A stretch of 64,000 nt of DNA. Source: Sinorhizobium sp. BG8. GTDB lineage: Bacteria > Pseudomonadota > Alphaproteobacteria > Rhizobiales > Rhizobiaceae. Where the stretch lies: NCBI RefSeq assembly GCF_016864555.1, contig NZ_CP044011.1:3863501-3927500 (forward strand), given 5' to 3'. The notes beneath the pieces were generated by a model. That model was not told the origin of the DNA and searched no databases. It saw nothing but the letters and a program-made list of their open reading frames with translations. Both the position numbers and the translations under genes were made by a program. Of this stretch, positions 17,926 through 27,507 are shown one piece after another (positions within the stretch are counted from its first letter, which is position 1; each line of letters opens with the position of its first letter).

Positions 17926-18900
17926 ATGTCTGCACGCCACGTAAAAGTTCTCATCATCGGCTCCGGCCCGGCAGGCTACACCGCAGCCATCTATACGGCG
18001 CGCGCCATGCTCGAGCCGGTACTCATCGCCGGGATGGAACAGGGTGGCCAGCTGATGATCACCACTGACGTCGAGAACTATCCGGGCTATGCCGATCCTG
18101 TTCAGGGTCCGTGGATGATGGAGCAGATGCTGAAGCAGGCCCAGCATGTCGGCGCGGAGATCGTCAACGATCTCGTGACCGGGGTGGACCTCGATGTGCG
18201 CCCCTTCCGCATCCGGACCGACAGTGGAACCGACTGGACGGCCGATGCGCTGATCATCGCGACGGGCGCCAAGGCAAAGTGGCTGGGCATCGACAGCGAG
18301 CACAAGTTCATGGGCTTCGGCGTTTCGGCTTGCGCCACCTGCGATGGGTTCTTCTATCGCAACAAGGACGTCATCGTTGTCGGCGGTGGCAACTCAGCCG
18401 TGGAAGAGGCACTCTACCTCTCCAATCTTGCGAAGACCGTCACCGTCGTGCACCGCCGCGACTCCTTCCGCGCGGAGAAGATCCTGCAGGAACGGCTGTT
18501 TGCCAAGCCGAACGTGAAGATCATCTGGGATCACGAGGTGGTCGAGTACCTCGGCGCCGAAGCGAAGCCACCGATGCCGGCTTCGGTCAACGGCGTGAAA
18601 CTGCGTAACACGCGCACAGGCGAAACGACCGACATGGTCACGGACGGTGTCTTCGTGGCGATCGGGCACGCGCCGGCGGTCGAGCTTTTCAAGGACAAGC
18701 TGCGGCTGAAGCCGAACGGCTACCTCTGGACGGCTCCCGATTCGACGGCAACCGATATACCGGGCGTCTTCGCTGCCGGCGACGTGACCGACGATATCTA
18801 CCGACAGGCGGTCACCGCCGCCGGCATGGGCTGCATGGCCGCGCTGGAAACCGAAAGATACCTTGCGGAACACATGCCTGTCGCAATTGCGGCTGAATAG
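17926..18900 (+). CDS. trxB: Thioredoxin-disulfide reductase
   Basis: The 324-residue FAD flavoenzyme passes electrons from NADPH to thioredoxin in the cytoplasm. It has the FAD-binding GSGPAGYTAAIYTARA near the N-terminus, the redox-active CATC in SACATCDGFF (residues about 140-150), the NADPH-binding GGGNSAVEEALYL and the C-terminal FAD motif GVFAAGDVTDDIYRQ. The ATG at 17926 follows AAGGAAAG; an in-frame GTG upstream lacks such a site. It lies between the divergent lrp gene and lsrB, the arrangement seen in Sinorhizobium, where lsrB is linked to redox control. Confidence 0.97.
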   Translation: MSARHVKVLIIGSGPAGYTAAIYTARAMLEPVLIAGMEQGGQLMITTDVENYPGYADPVQGPWMMEQMLKQAQHVGAEIVNDLVTGVDLDVRPFRIRTDSGTDWTADALIIATGAKAKWLGIDSEHKFMGFGVSACATCDGFFYRNKDVIVVGGGNSAVEEALYLSNLAKTVTVVHRRDSFRAEKILQERLFAKPNVKIIWDHEVVEYLGAEAKPPMPASVNGVKLRNTRTGETTDMVTDGVFVAIGHAPAVELFKDKLRLKPNGYLWTAPDSTATDIPGVFAAGDVTDDIYRQAVTAAGMGCMAALETERYLAEHMPVAIAAE

Positions 18901-18965
18901 AAGCCGCCAACAGCCGAGGGCAAGATTCGTCGTGCATCATCGGCAGGATTGGGAACAGCAAGGCC

Positions 18966-18984
18966 AGGACAGCCGTCCTGTCCT
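18966..18984. other. Hairpin between trxB and lsrB
   Basis: AGGACAG (18966-18972) and CTGTCCT (18978-18984) form a 7-bp stem with a 5-base loop, 66 bases after the trxB stop. It could end the trxB transcript or serve lsrB regulation. There is no T-run. Confidence 0.35.
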
Positions 18985-19045
18985 TGATCAGCGACACGGG
19001 CGGGAAACTGAACGTTCCCCGCCTTGAACACATATGGGGGAAACC

Positions 19046-19942
19046 ATGCCGCTCGACTGGGACAAGCTGCGGATATTCCACGCCGCGGCCGAGGCCGGTT
19101 CATTCACGCACGCGGCTGACAAGCTGCATCTTTCGCAATCCGCCATCAGCCGGCAGGTGAGCGCGCTTGAACAGGACGTCGGCATCAAGCTGTTTCATCG
19201 TCACGCGCGCGGCCTGATTCTCACCGAACAGGGCGAGATCCTCTATCGCACGGCGCATGACGTGCTGATGAAGCTTGAAAGCGTCCGGGTCCAACTTACG
19301 GAAACGACCGAGAAGCCGCGCGGCAAGCTGCGCATCACCACGACGGTCGGCCTCGGCCAGGGCTGGCTGACCGACAAGGTGCAGGAGTTTCTCGCGCTCT
19401 ATCCGGACATGCAGGTCCAGCTCATCCTCGACAACGAGGAACTCGACGTCAGCATGCGCCATGCCGACTGCGCGATCCGTCTGCGCGAACCGCAGCAGTC
19501 CGACCTCATCCAGCGCAAGCTCTTTACCGTGCACATGCACGTCTATGCGGCCCCCGCCTATATCAACCGTTACGGCGAGCCCCAGTCGATTGACGATCTC
19601 GACAACCACAAGATCATCACTTTCGGTGTCCCGACACCGAGCTACCTGCTCGATGTCAACTGGCTGGAAGTCGCCGGCCGCGATTCCGACAATCCCCGCC
19701 CCTCGATCCTGCAGATCAACAGCCAGACCTCGATCAAGCGTGCCTGCCTGCTCGGTATCGGCATTGCGGTGATGCCGGACTACATCGTCGGCCGGGATCC
19801 GGGACTGATTCAGCTGCCGATCAGCGCCGACATTCCTTCCTTCGATACCTATTTCTGCTATCCGAGCGAAATGAAGAACGCTGCGAAGCTCAAGGTTTTC
19901 AGGGATTTCATCGTCGCCAAGGCTCGCAACTGGAACTTCTGA
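19046..19942 (+). CDS. lsrB: LysR-type regulator LsrB (VtlR)
   Basis: The 298-residue LysR-type regulator begins with a winged helix-turn-helix (WDKLRIFHAAAEAGSFTHAA, HLSQSAISRQVSALEQ), followed by a ligand/redox domain. Sinorhizobium LsrB is needed for symbiosis, LPS and oxidative-stress responses. Its Brucella/Agrobacterium counterpart VtlR activates abcR small-RNA genes. Two such RNAs lie directly downstream here, which supports the identity. Cysteines occur in MRHADC, KRACLLG and YFCYPSE and may be redox sensors as reported for LsrB. The ATG at 19046 has GGGGGA 4 bases upstream; an ATG at 19034 has no ribosome binding site but may be the start used in other annotations. Confidence 0.92.
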   Translation: MPLDWDKLRIFHAAAEAGSFTHAADKLHLSQSAISRQVSALEQDVGIKLFHRHARGLILTEQGEILYRTAHDVLMKLESVRVQLTETTEKPRGKLRITTTVGLGQGWLTDKVQEFLALYPDMQVQLILDNEELDVSMRHADCAIRLREPQQSDLIQRKLFTVHMHVYAAPAYINRYGEPQSIDDLDNHKIITFGVPTPSYLLDVNWLEVAGRDSDNPRPSILQINSQTSIKRACLLGIGIAVMPDYIVGRDPGLIQLPISADIPSFDTYFCYPSEMKNAAKLKVFRDFIVAKARNWNF

Positions 19943-20009
19943 TGCCGTTTGCACAGGCCTGATTGGCTAGGAATGCAGCAGACGCATGGCTGGCATGCAC
20001 ACAAAATGA

Positions 20010-20038
20010 TTGATGTATGCTCAAAAAACCAGCATACC
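20010..20038 (+). promoter_or_regulatory. Candidate promoter of the first AbcR RNA
   Basis: TTGATG (20010-20015), a 17-base spacer and CATACC (20033-20038) lie just before the conserved 5' part of the RNA. The -10 is weak, which would suit dependence on an activator such as LsrB/VtlR. Confidence 0.4.
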
Positions 20039-20047
20039 GCACCCAGC

Positions 20048-20164
20048 TGATGCATCTGGTGGCTTTTTCCTCCCAGTGCCACCGCAGCAGCTGTTCCCCT
20101 CTGGAGGTTTATTTACCTTCAAAACTATAAAGGGCCCAAGTTTATCTTGTGGCCCTCTTTTTTT
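20048..20164 (+). ncRNA. abcR: AbcR-family small RNA, first copy
   Basis: This is a trans-acting small RNA of about 117 bases from the rhizobial AbcR family, which with Hfq represses many ABC-transporter mRNAs. It contains the conserved targeting segments CTCCCAGTGCC (M1 region) and GTTCCCCTCTGGAGG (M2 region), then a U-rich stretch and an intrinsic terminator. A second copy follows 100 bases later with the same order of elements. In rhizobia the pair sits between lsrB/vtlR and an ArsR gene, as here. The 5' end is estimated from the alignment of the two copies. Which copy is AbcR1 or AbcR2 is not assigned. Confidence 0.88.
20131..20164 (+). terminator. Intrinsic terminator of the first AbcR RNA
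   Basis: AGGGCC (20131-20136) pairs with GGCCCT (20151-20156), followed by C and seven Ts. Confidence 0.85.
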
Positions 20165-20263
20165 GCCTGAAATTCGTCAAGGAATATTTTTCTTCTTCAG
20201 ACTGAACTTTTGTCGTTTCCACCCTTGAAGCCAGAAGCAGATAGCTCCATATCTAGTATAGTT

Positions 20264-20380
20264 GATGCACATGGCGGTCTTTCTCCTCCCAGTGCCGCCG
20301 CGTCAGCTGTTCCCCTCTGGAGGTTATTTTACCTTCACAACTGACAAGGGCCCAAGCATCGCTTGAGGCCCTCTTTTTTT
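20264..20380 (+). ncRNA. abcR: AbcR-family small RNA, second copy
   Basis: This is a tandem paralogue of the RNA at 20048, about 117 bases long. It keeps CTCCCAGTGCC and GTTCCCCTCTGGAGG nearly unchanged, while the 5' end (TTGATGCACATGGCGG) and the terminator loop differ. A TAGTATA box (20254-20260) would direct its start. Two near-identical target-binding regions with separate promoters suggest overlapping targets under different control, as known for AbcR1/AbcR2. Confidence 0.88.
20347..20380 (+). terminator. Intrinsic terminator of the second AbcR RNA
   Basis: AGGGCC (20347-20352) pairs with GGCCCT (20367-20372). An inner CAAGC/GCTTG stem and a 3-base loop complete the hairpin. Seven Ts follow. 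Confidence 0.88.
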
Positions 20381-20455
20381 GCCCCCCCGTTCGAAGCAGG
20401 GCCTGAAGCCTGCCGTGAACCCCGTCGGCGCCCTTCCCAACGCTCACAGCTTCGT

Positions 20456-20489
20456 GATTTGTATATCGACAATCATCGATATACAAATC
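20456..20489. promoter_or_regulatory. Operator palindrome upstream of the ArsR gene
   Basis: A perfect inverted repeat with 14-bp arms, GATTTGTATATCGA (20456-20469) and its complement (20476-20489), is separated by 6 bases. It ends 31 bases before the ArsR start and is probably the autoregulatory operator of the ArsR/old-yellow-enzyme pair. Confidence 0.75.
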
Positions 20490-20520
20490 GTGACATCGCG
20501 ATGAACAGATATGACCGCCC

Positions 20521-20814
20521 ATGGACACCGACGAAATTCTCAAGGCGCTGGCGCATCCCACCAGAGTGGAGATCCTCAACTGGCTGAAGTCTCCGGAGGA
20601 GCATTTCTCCACACAGGAGCACCCGCTCGAAATGGGAGTCTGCGCAAGCCAGTTCGGACGCTGCGGCCTGTCCCAGTCGACGGTTTCGTCACACCTTGCG
20701 ACGCTGCAGCGCGCGAAGCTGGTGACGGTCCGCCGCGTGGGCCAGTGGATGTTCTACAAAAGGAACGAAGAGACCATCGCGGCATTTCTCAAACATCTCA
20801 ACGCTTCGCTCTGA
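20521..20814 (+). CDS. ArsR-family transcriptional repressor
   Basis: The 97-residue winged helix-turn-helix protein contains LAHPTRVEILNWL and the recognition helix LSQSTVSSHLATLQRAKLV. Cysteines in MGVCASQFGRCGL sit just before the recognition helix, where ArsR proteins often sense metals, thiols or electrophiles. A long perfect palindrome lies directly upstream. The old yellow enzyme gene starts 60 bases downstream. I infer a repressor that releases the reductase gene when electrophiles modify its cysteines; the signal is not proven by sequence. Confidence 0.88.
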   Translation: MDTDEILKALAHPTRVEILNWLKSPEEHFSTQEHPLEMGVCASQFGRCGLSQSTVSSHLATLQRAKLVTVRRVGQWMFYKRNEETIAAFLKHLNASL

Positions 20815-20874
20815 CCCCAGCGAAGGGTCCAGGACGACACAGCTAATCCTCCCAGGAAACGTGAAGGACTTCCC

Positions 20875-21996
20875 ATGACTACACTTTTCGACCCGATAAA
20901 GATCGGTGACATCGAGCTCGCCAACCGGATCGTCATGGCGCCGCTTACGCGCAACCGCTCGCCAAAGGCAGTACCCAATACCCTGAATGCCACCTACTAC
21001 GAGCAGCGTGCCACTGCGGGCCTTCTGATCACGGAGGCGACCGCAATCACCCACCAAGGTCAGGGATATGCTGATGTGCCCGGGCTCTACACTCCCGAGG
21101 CGCTGGACGGCTGGAAGAAAGTAACCGACGCGGTCCACGGCGCGGGCGGCAAGATCGTCGTGCAGATGTGGCACGTCGGCCGCATCTCGCACACCTCGCT
21201 GCAACCTAACGGCGGCAAGCCGGTCGCACCTTCGGCACTTGTGGCCAAGTCCAAGACCTATCTCGTCAACGAGGACGGAACCGGCTCCTTCGCGGAAACC
21301 TCTGAACCGCGTGCGCTGGAGATCGGTGAGCTCCCGGGGATCGTCGAAGACTATCGCAAGGCCGCCCGTGCCGCGATCGACGCCGGCTTCGATGGCGTCG
21401 AGATCCACGCCGCCAACGGCTATCTGATCGACCAGTTCCTGCGCTCCGGCAGCAACAAGCGGACAGACGCCTATGGCGGGTCGATCGAAAATCGCGCGCG
21501 CTTCCTCTTCGAAGTGGTCGACGCGATCACCGCCGAGATCGGAGCAGGCCGCACGGCCATCCGCATTTCGCCTGTCACCCCGGCCAACGACGTCTCCGAT
21601 CCGAATCCCCAGCCGCTGTTCACCTACGTGGTGGAGAAGCTCGCAGGTTACGATCTCGCCTACATCCACATCATCGAAGGTGCGACGGGCGGGCCACGTG
21701 ACCATCAGCAGGGCGACAAGCCCTTCGACTATGCGGCGCTGCGCACGGCCTACGAAGCCAAGGGCGGACATGCCGCCTGGATGGTCAACAACGGTTACGA
21801 CCGCCAGATGGCACTCGACGCGGTGGCGGAGGGACAAGCCGATCTCGTCGCCTTCGGCAAGCCGTTCATCGCCAACCCCGATCTTGTGCGGCGCCTGAAG
21901 GAAGGTACGGCTCTGAACACGCCGGACCAGAAGACCTTCTACGGCGGCGGCGCCGTCGGATACACCGACTATCCGGCGCTCGAAAACGCCGCCTGA
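20875..21996 (+). CDS. Old yellow enzyme family alkene reductase
   Basis: The 373-residue FMN-dependent NAD(P)H oxidoreductase is of the NemA/OYE class and reduces activated C=C bonds, quinones, N-ethylmaleimide or nitro compounds. The TIM-barrel signature runs from LFDPIKIGDIELANRIVMAPLTRNRS through VQMWHVGR and GVEIHAANGYLIDQFLRSG to NKRTDAYGGSIENRARF and FGKPFIANPDLV. Length is normal. It is probably co-transcribed with the ArsR gene upstream and ends at a strong terminator. Confidence 0.94.
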   Translation: MTTLFDPIKIGDIELANRIVMAPLTRNRSPKAVPNTLNATYYEQRATAGLLITEATAITHQGQGYADVPGLYTPEALDGWKKVTDAVHGAGGKIVVQMWHVGRISHTSLQPNGGKPVAPSALVAKSKTYLVNEDGTGSFAETSEPRALEIGELPGIVEDYRKAARAAIDAGFDGVEIHAANGYLIDQFLRSGSNKRTDAYGGSIENRARFLFEVVDAITAEIGAGRTAIRISPVTPANDVSDPNPQPLFTYVVEKLAGYDLAYIHIIEGATGGPRDHQQGDKPFDYAALRTAYEAKGGHAAWMVNNGYDRQMALDAVAEGQADLVAFGKPFIANPDLVRRLKEGTALNTPDQKTFYGGGAVGYTDYPALENAA

Positions 21997-22023
21997 GACG
22001 GTATCCGGGATCTGTTTGATTGG

Positions 22024-22054
22024 GTGGGTCGCGCACGCCGCGGCCCACTTTTTT
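22024..22054 (+). terminator. Intrinsic terminator of the old yellow enzyme gene
   Basis: A 10-bp stem (22024-22033 with 22039-22048, one G-T pair) with a 5-base loop is followed by six Ts. Confidence 0.85.
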
Positions 22055-22181
22055 GCATCCTGCGTAACGGGCCGCAACGTCGACGGCGGGGAAGCGCAAA
22101 GGATACGGCAAGACCGGCGCTTTTTCCCCGTCCCCAAACAGTGCTATCAAGTATGCGAGGCGCCCCGGGGATGACGACGCG

Positions 22182-23132
22182 ATGCGCACAGGTCGATGGC
22201 AGCATGGACGTAGCGGCAAAACGGCCGGCCTCGCTCTCGCGATCTTGTCGCTTGTTGGGTCTCACCAGCCGGTCATCGCGCAGCCTGAATGGAAGGCACC
22301 CCCGACCTGTATCTTTTCCGCTCCCTCTCCCGGCCAAGGCGAAGCGCCGCTCTGCGTCCGGAAGGAAACCTATAGTCACGACATCTGCGTCGCGATCGAG
22401 AGGTACTCCCAGGCCAACGGAATTCCACCGGATTACTTTGCCCGCCTGATCTGGCGCGAAAGCCTTTTTCGTCCCGATGCGGTAAGCCCGAAGGGCGCGG
22501 AGGGAATAGCCCAGTTCATGCCTTCCACCGCCCGTCTGCGCGGCTTGAACGACAGCTTCCACGCCCTAGAGGCGCTCGGCAAGTCGGCGGAGTATCTCGG
22601 CACGCTTCGGGATCGTTACGGCAACCTCGGCCTTGCCGCGGCTGCCTACAACGCCGGCGAGGCCGGCCTCGAGAACTTCCTCGACGCCGGGCGCCTGCCC
22701 TATGAGACACGGGCCTATGTTCTCGCCGTGACCGCGCATTCCGCCGAGGAGTGGAAGGATAGCCCTCCGGAGAAGGTCGAACTGCAGTTGGACAAGAACA
22801 AGCCCTTCCTCGACGCTTGTATCGACCTCGCCAACAGCCGGACCCTCAAGGACATCGACTTCGAGGACGAAGGCGTGTGGGCACCCTGGGGCGTGCAGCT
22901 GGCCGCACACTTCCAGAAATCCGTGGCGCGCAACCTCTTTCGTCTCGCGGTTGAGAGGCTACCCGCACCGATCAATGCCGAGCAGCCATTGATCCAGCGG
23001 GAGCGCAACCTTCGCTTCGGCCGGCGATTCCGCTATACGGCCCGTATTGGCCGCGATACGCGTGGCGAAGCGGAGAAGCTGTGCGCGGACATCCGCCGTC
23101 ACGGCGGTGCCTGCATCGTCTTCCGGAACTGA
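22182..23132 (+). CDS. Lytic transglycosylase (SLT domain)
   Basis: The 316-residue protein has an N-terminal hydrophobic segment (TAGLALAILSLVGSHQPVIAQ) acting as signal peptide or anchor. The goose-lysozyme-like SLT domain has catalytic Glu in RLIWRESLFRPDAVSPKGAEGIAQFMP and then AAAYNAGEAGL. The C-terminus (GEAEKLCADIRRHGGACIVFRN) resembles part of a SPOR peptidoglycan-binding repeat. It should cleave peptidoglycan in the periplasm. The start is the ATG at 22182; no close co-transcribed neighbour is seen. Confidence 0.88.
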   Translation: MRTGRWQHGRSGKTAGLALAILSLVGSHQPVIAQPEWKAPPTCIFSAPSPGQGEAPLCVRKETYSHDICVAIERYSQANGIPPDYFARLIWRESLFRPDAVSPKGAEGIAQFMPSTARLRGLNDSFHALEALGKSAEYLGTLRDRYGNLGLAAAAYNAGEAGLENFLDAGRLPYETRAYVLAVTAHSAEEWKDSPPEKVELQLDKNKPFLDACIDLANSRTLKDIDFEDEGVWAPWGVQLAAHFQKSVARNLFRLAVERLPAPINAEQPLIQRERNLRFGRRFRYTARIGRDTRGEAEKLCADIRRHGGACIVFRN

Positions 23133-23239
23133 TCGGGGAGCCATGCATCGGCCTTTCCGCCCGTTGCCAAGCGGTCAGTCTCGTCTATCCTGATACGCGG
23201 CTGCGTCGACAACAGTGTGCACCTAAAACAGGATGGCGC

Positions 23240-24355
23240 ATGCACGAGAATACCGGAACATCCCTGATCTCGCTCGTCGGCAAGGAAAGATCTCTCGTCT
23301 TCGCACTCGCGGTCGCAGTGCTCGCCTTCTCGAGCGAGCACTGGCTTCTCGCCTCAGGTCGGGTTGCGACGCTGGTCGCCGCCACTGCGCTCGTGGCGAC
23401 GATCGTCCTCGTCTCCACGCGTGTGGCCCACCACGCCGAAGTTCTCGCGGCAAAGGTCGGAGATCCCTACGGCACGATGATCCTCACGCTTTCGGCCGTG
23501 CTGGTAGAGGTCATCATCCTTGCCATCATGATGCAGGCCGAGGCGTCGCCGACGCTCGTACGCGACACGATCTATTCTGCGGTCATGCTCGACATCAATG
23601 GCATCCTCGGGCTTGCCGCCCTTCTCGGAGGTATCCGGCACGGCGAGCAGCCCTACAACGACGATTCCGGAAAGACCTATGGCGTGATGATCCTAACCGC
23701 GATGAGCATCTCGATGATCGTCCCCGAGTTCGTTCCGCGCGCCAGCTGGCATGTCTATTCCGTCTTTACTATCGCCGCCATGGTCGCCCTCTATGCGCTG
23801 TTCCTGCGCATGCAGGTCGGCAGGCACAGCTACTTCTTCAGCTATGCCTATCCACGGGCCGAACGTCTGGACTCCCTCGACACTTCTGAAGAGCCGCAGG
23901 AGCCTGCCGGATTGTCGATCACGATCATCATCGCCGGCGTCATACTCATCGGCGCCCTCGCCGAAGTGATGTCTGCATTGGTGAACGTGGGACTGAAGGA
24001 CACCGGCGCGCCACCGGCACTCATGGCCCTGGTCGTTGCCGCGATTTCCGCGGCACCCGAAATCTTGACCGCGATGCGTGCCGCGCTCTCCAACCGCATG
24101 CAGGCTGTCGTGAACATCGCCATGGGCGCTTCGCTCTCGACGGTCATTCTCACCGTGCCGGTGATGGAGGCAATCGCGCTCTATACCGGGCAGCCTTTCG
24201 TGATGGCCATGTCGCCGGTGCAGACGGTCATGGTCCTTGTCACGCTGATCGCCGCCGCCATCAACCTCAATGACGGCGAAACCAACGCTATCGAGGGCAT
24301 GACCCATTTCATCCTGTTCTCGACCTTCATCATGCTGACCGCAATCGGTCTTTGA
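23240..24355 (+). CDS. ChaA-type calcium/proton antiporter
   Basis: The 371-residue membrane protein of the CaCA superfamily has two inverted halves, each with an alpha-repeat. The first is around GDPYGTMILTLSAVLVEVIILA with its conserved Glu. The second is around LVVAAISAAPEILTAMRAAL. An acidic loop lies between (SLDTSEEPQEPAG). ChaA exports Ca2+ or Na+/K+ in exchange for protons at high pH or salt. The ATG at 23240 is chosen because MHENTGTSLISLV precedes the first helix directly. Upstream in-frame codons overlap the transglycosylase gene. Confidence 0.88.
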   Translation: MHENTGTSLISLVGKERSLVFALAVAVLAFSSEHWLLASGRVATLVAATALVATIVLVSTRVAHHAEVLAAKVGDPYGTMILTLSAVLVEVIILAIMMQAEASPTLVRDTIYSAVMLDINGILGLAALLGGIRHGEQPYNDDSGKTYGVMILTAMSISMIVPEFVPRASWHVYSVFTIAAMVALYALFLRMQVGRHSYFFSYAYPRAERLDSLDTSEEPQEPAGLSITIIIAGVILIGALAEVMSALVNVGLKDTGAPPALMALVVAAISAAPEILTAMRAALSNRMQAVVNIAMGASLSTVILTVPVMEAIALYTGQPFVMAMSPVQTVMVLVTLIAAAINLNDGETNAIEGMTHFILFSTFIMLTAIGL

Positions 24356-24663
24356 GGCGACTACCCTCGCAGAGTGGCAAACCGCAGCCGCCGCAAGGCC
24401 TTATCGGACAACGCCAGTCGCAACAATTATTTATGATAAAACAATTACTTAATTCATCGCGTTGAATCAGTTTCACTGTGAGTTGAATCAGTTTGCGAAC
24501 ACAAGCAGCGAATAGCGGCGGGTGAGACACGCCGAGAGTGCCGAGGGTCAAATTGGAGCGAACCGCCGGCCCGAACAGAGTCAGCTCGCCTACCCGCCGA
24601 CGCGGGTCGCGGCCCTGCTCTGCGACCATGATGGCGGAACGTTCGATCGAACCCTGAACGGCT
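24356..24663. other. Convergent intergenic region with a direct repeat
   Basis: There is no supportable gene between two convergent 3' ends. An AT-rich patch (24421-24455) is followed by the 13-base direct repeat GTTGAATCAGTTT at 24461-24473 and 24482-24494, exactly 21 bases apart (two helical turns). Confidence 0.55.
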
Positions 24664-25818
24664 CTAGGCAGCAGCCGCGGACTGGGACGTGAAGAGGACA
24701 GACCTGTTGCGTCCCGATTTCTTCGCTTCGTAGAGCGCGATGTCGGCCATGCTCAGAAGGCTGTTGCAGCCGTTGTACCGGTGTCGACTTGCGGCGACGC
24801 CGATGCTGACGGTCAGCGGCACCCGCTCGCCATCGCTTTCGACCACCGTCGCGCTGACGACGTCCCTGAGCCGCTCCGCCATTGCCATCGCCTCTGCAGC
24901 ATTCGCCTTGGGCATGTAGAGACCGAACTCCTCTCCGCCCAATCGGGCAAACCTGTCGCCCGGCCGCAGATGTCGGCCGATCACCTCGGCAAAACTTACA
25001 AGAACGATGTCGCCCGTGTCATGGCCGAAGCGATCGTTCACCTGCTTGAAGAAATCCAGATCCATCAGCAGCAGGGCGTTGCCTTCCAACATGACGGGAG
25101 GCAGCTTTGACATGAACCAACGGCGATTTCCGATCCCGGTCAGCATGTCCGTTTCGGCGGCATGGCGCAGCTTTGCTTCCGCCCTCTCCTTCACCAGAAT
25201 GATCACGAAGAGCGCGACGGCAAAGTGGCAGATGATGCGGAGGAAGAATGCGTATCGGGGCGTCATCGGCGCCACATCCGGCCACAGGAGACCCACGACG
25301 ACCAGCAGTGCCAACAGTGACGCGGTTGCGATCGATCCCGCCAGCATGGCGCGCACGGGCAGTGGCTCCTGCCTGCTGTCCTGCAGGACGCAGAGCGCGG
25401 AAGCTGCGAGAAACACGCAGGCCGAAGCGTTGGAGATGCTGCCGCGCATCTTGTCCACGAGGTGGAACTGCGTCGCGAACTCGAATACGACGCAGATGGC
25501 CGGGACGATCAGCACCGACCAGTCCGCACGGCACGGTTTCTGGCTGCTCAGCCTGCGCAAGCCTACCCAGAACAGGGCATGACCCGTCACGCCGACCGCC
25601 GAAACGCCGAGCGCCCAGACATCGCGGGGAAGAACCCCGCGTTCGCCCAGGCCCGCGAGCGTGGAAGCCAATGCCAGCGACAGGAAACTGAAGGCAAGCG
25701 TCCCCAACCCCTCTCCGCCGCGGGACTGCCAGCGGGCGTAGAGAAAGCACACCGTCCCTACCACGAAGGAGCATTGGTGGAGCAGAAGGACTGTCGCCAG
25801 GTCGAGCTGATTGTCCAT
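24664..25818 (-). CDS. Membrane diguanylate cyclase (GGDEF)
   Basis: The 384-residue protein has about seven transmembrane helices in residues 1-215, with no recognisable sensor domain. A C-terminal GGDEF domain follows: TDMLTGIGNRRWF, LLLMDLDFFKQVNDRFGHDTGD and the active-site GGEEF. An RxxD inhibitory site (RPGD) stands 5 residues before GGEEF, so product feedback by c-di-GMP is expected. It makes c-di-GMP from two GTP at the inner membrane. A degenerate EAL protein is encoded 1.7 kb away. Confidence 0.92.
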   Translation of the reverse strand: MDNQLDLATVLLLHQCSFVVGTVCFLYARWQSRGGEGLGTLAFSFLSLALASTLAGLGERGVLPRDVWALGVSAVGVTGHALFWVGLRRLSSQKPCRADWSVLIVPAICVVFEFATQFHLVDKMRGSISNASACVFLAASALCVLQDSRQEPLPVRAMLAGSIATASLLALLVVVGLLWPDVAPMTPRYAFFLRIICHFAVALFVIILVKERAEAKLRHAAETDMLTGIGNRRWFMSKLPPVMLEGNALLLMDLDFFKQVNDRFGHDTGDIVLVSFAEVIGRHLRPGDRFARLGGEEFGLYMPKANAAEAMAMAERLRDVVSATVVESDGERVPLTVSIGVAASRHRYNGCNSLLSMADIALYEAKKSGRNRSVLFTSQSAAAA

Positions 25819-25904
25819 GGAACCGGGGCACGCGTTGGATGCCTGTCATCGACAGGCATTGCCAGTTAGGGATTGGCGGATGGAGGCCACTCCACCCGAC
25901 ACTC

Positions 25905-25932
25905 ACAAAAAAGCCCGCCATCACAGCGGGCT
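25905..25932 (-). terminator. Intrinsic terminator of aatA
   Basis: On the minus strand AGCCCGC and GCGGGCT (25912-25918 with 25926-25932) form a stem followed by a T-run (complement of 25906-25912), 22 bases after the aatA stop. Confidence 0.85.
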
Positions 25933-25954
25933 TTCGATTTCAAGACTGCGGATA

Positions 25955-27507
<1,553 letters not shown>

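Noticed and set aside
24330-24629. A 99-codon minus-strand frame between chaA and the diguanylate cyclase gene
   Set aside because: No ribosome binding site, Cys-rich random-looking product, and it overlaps the chaA end.
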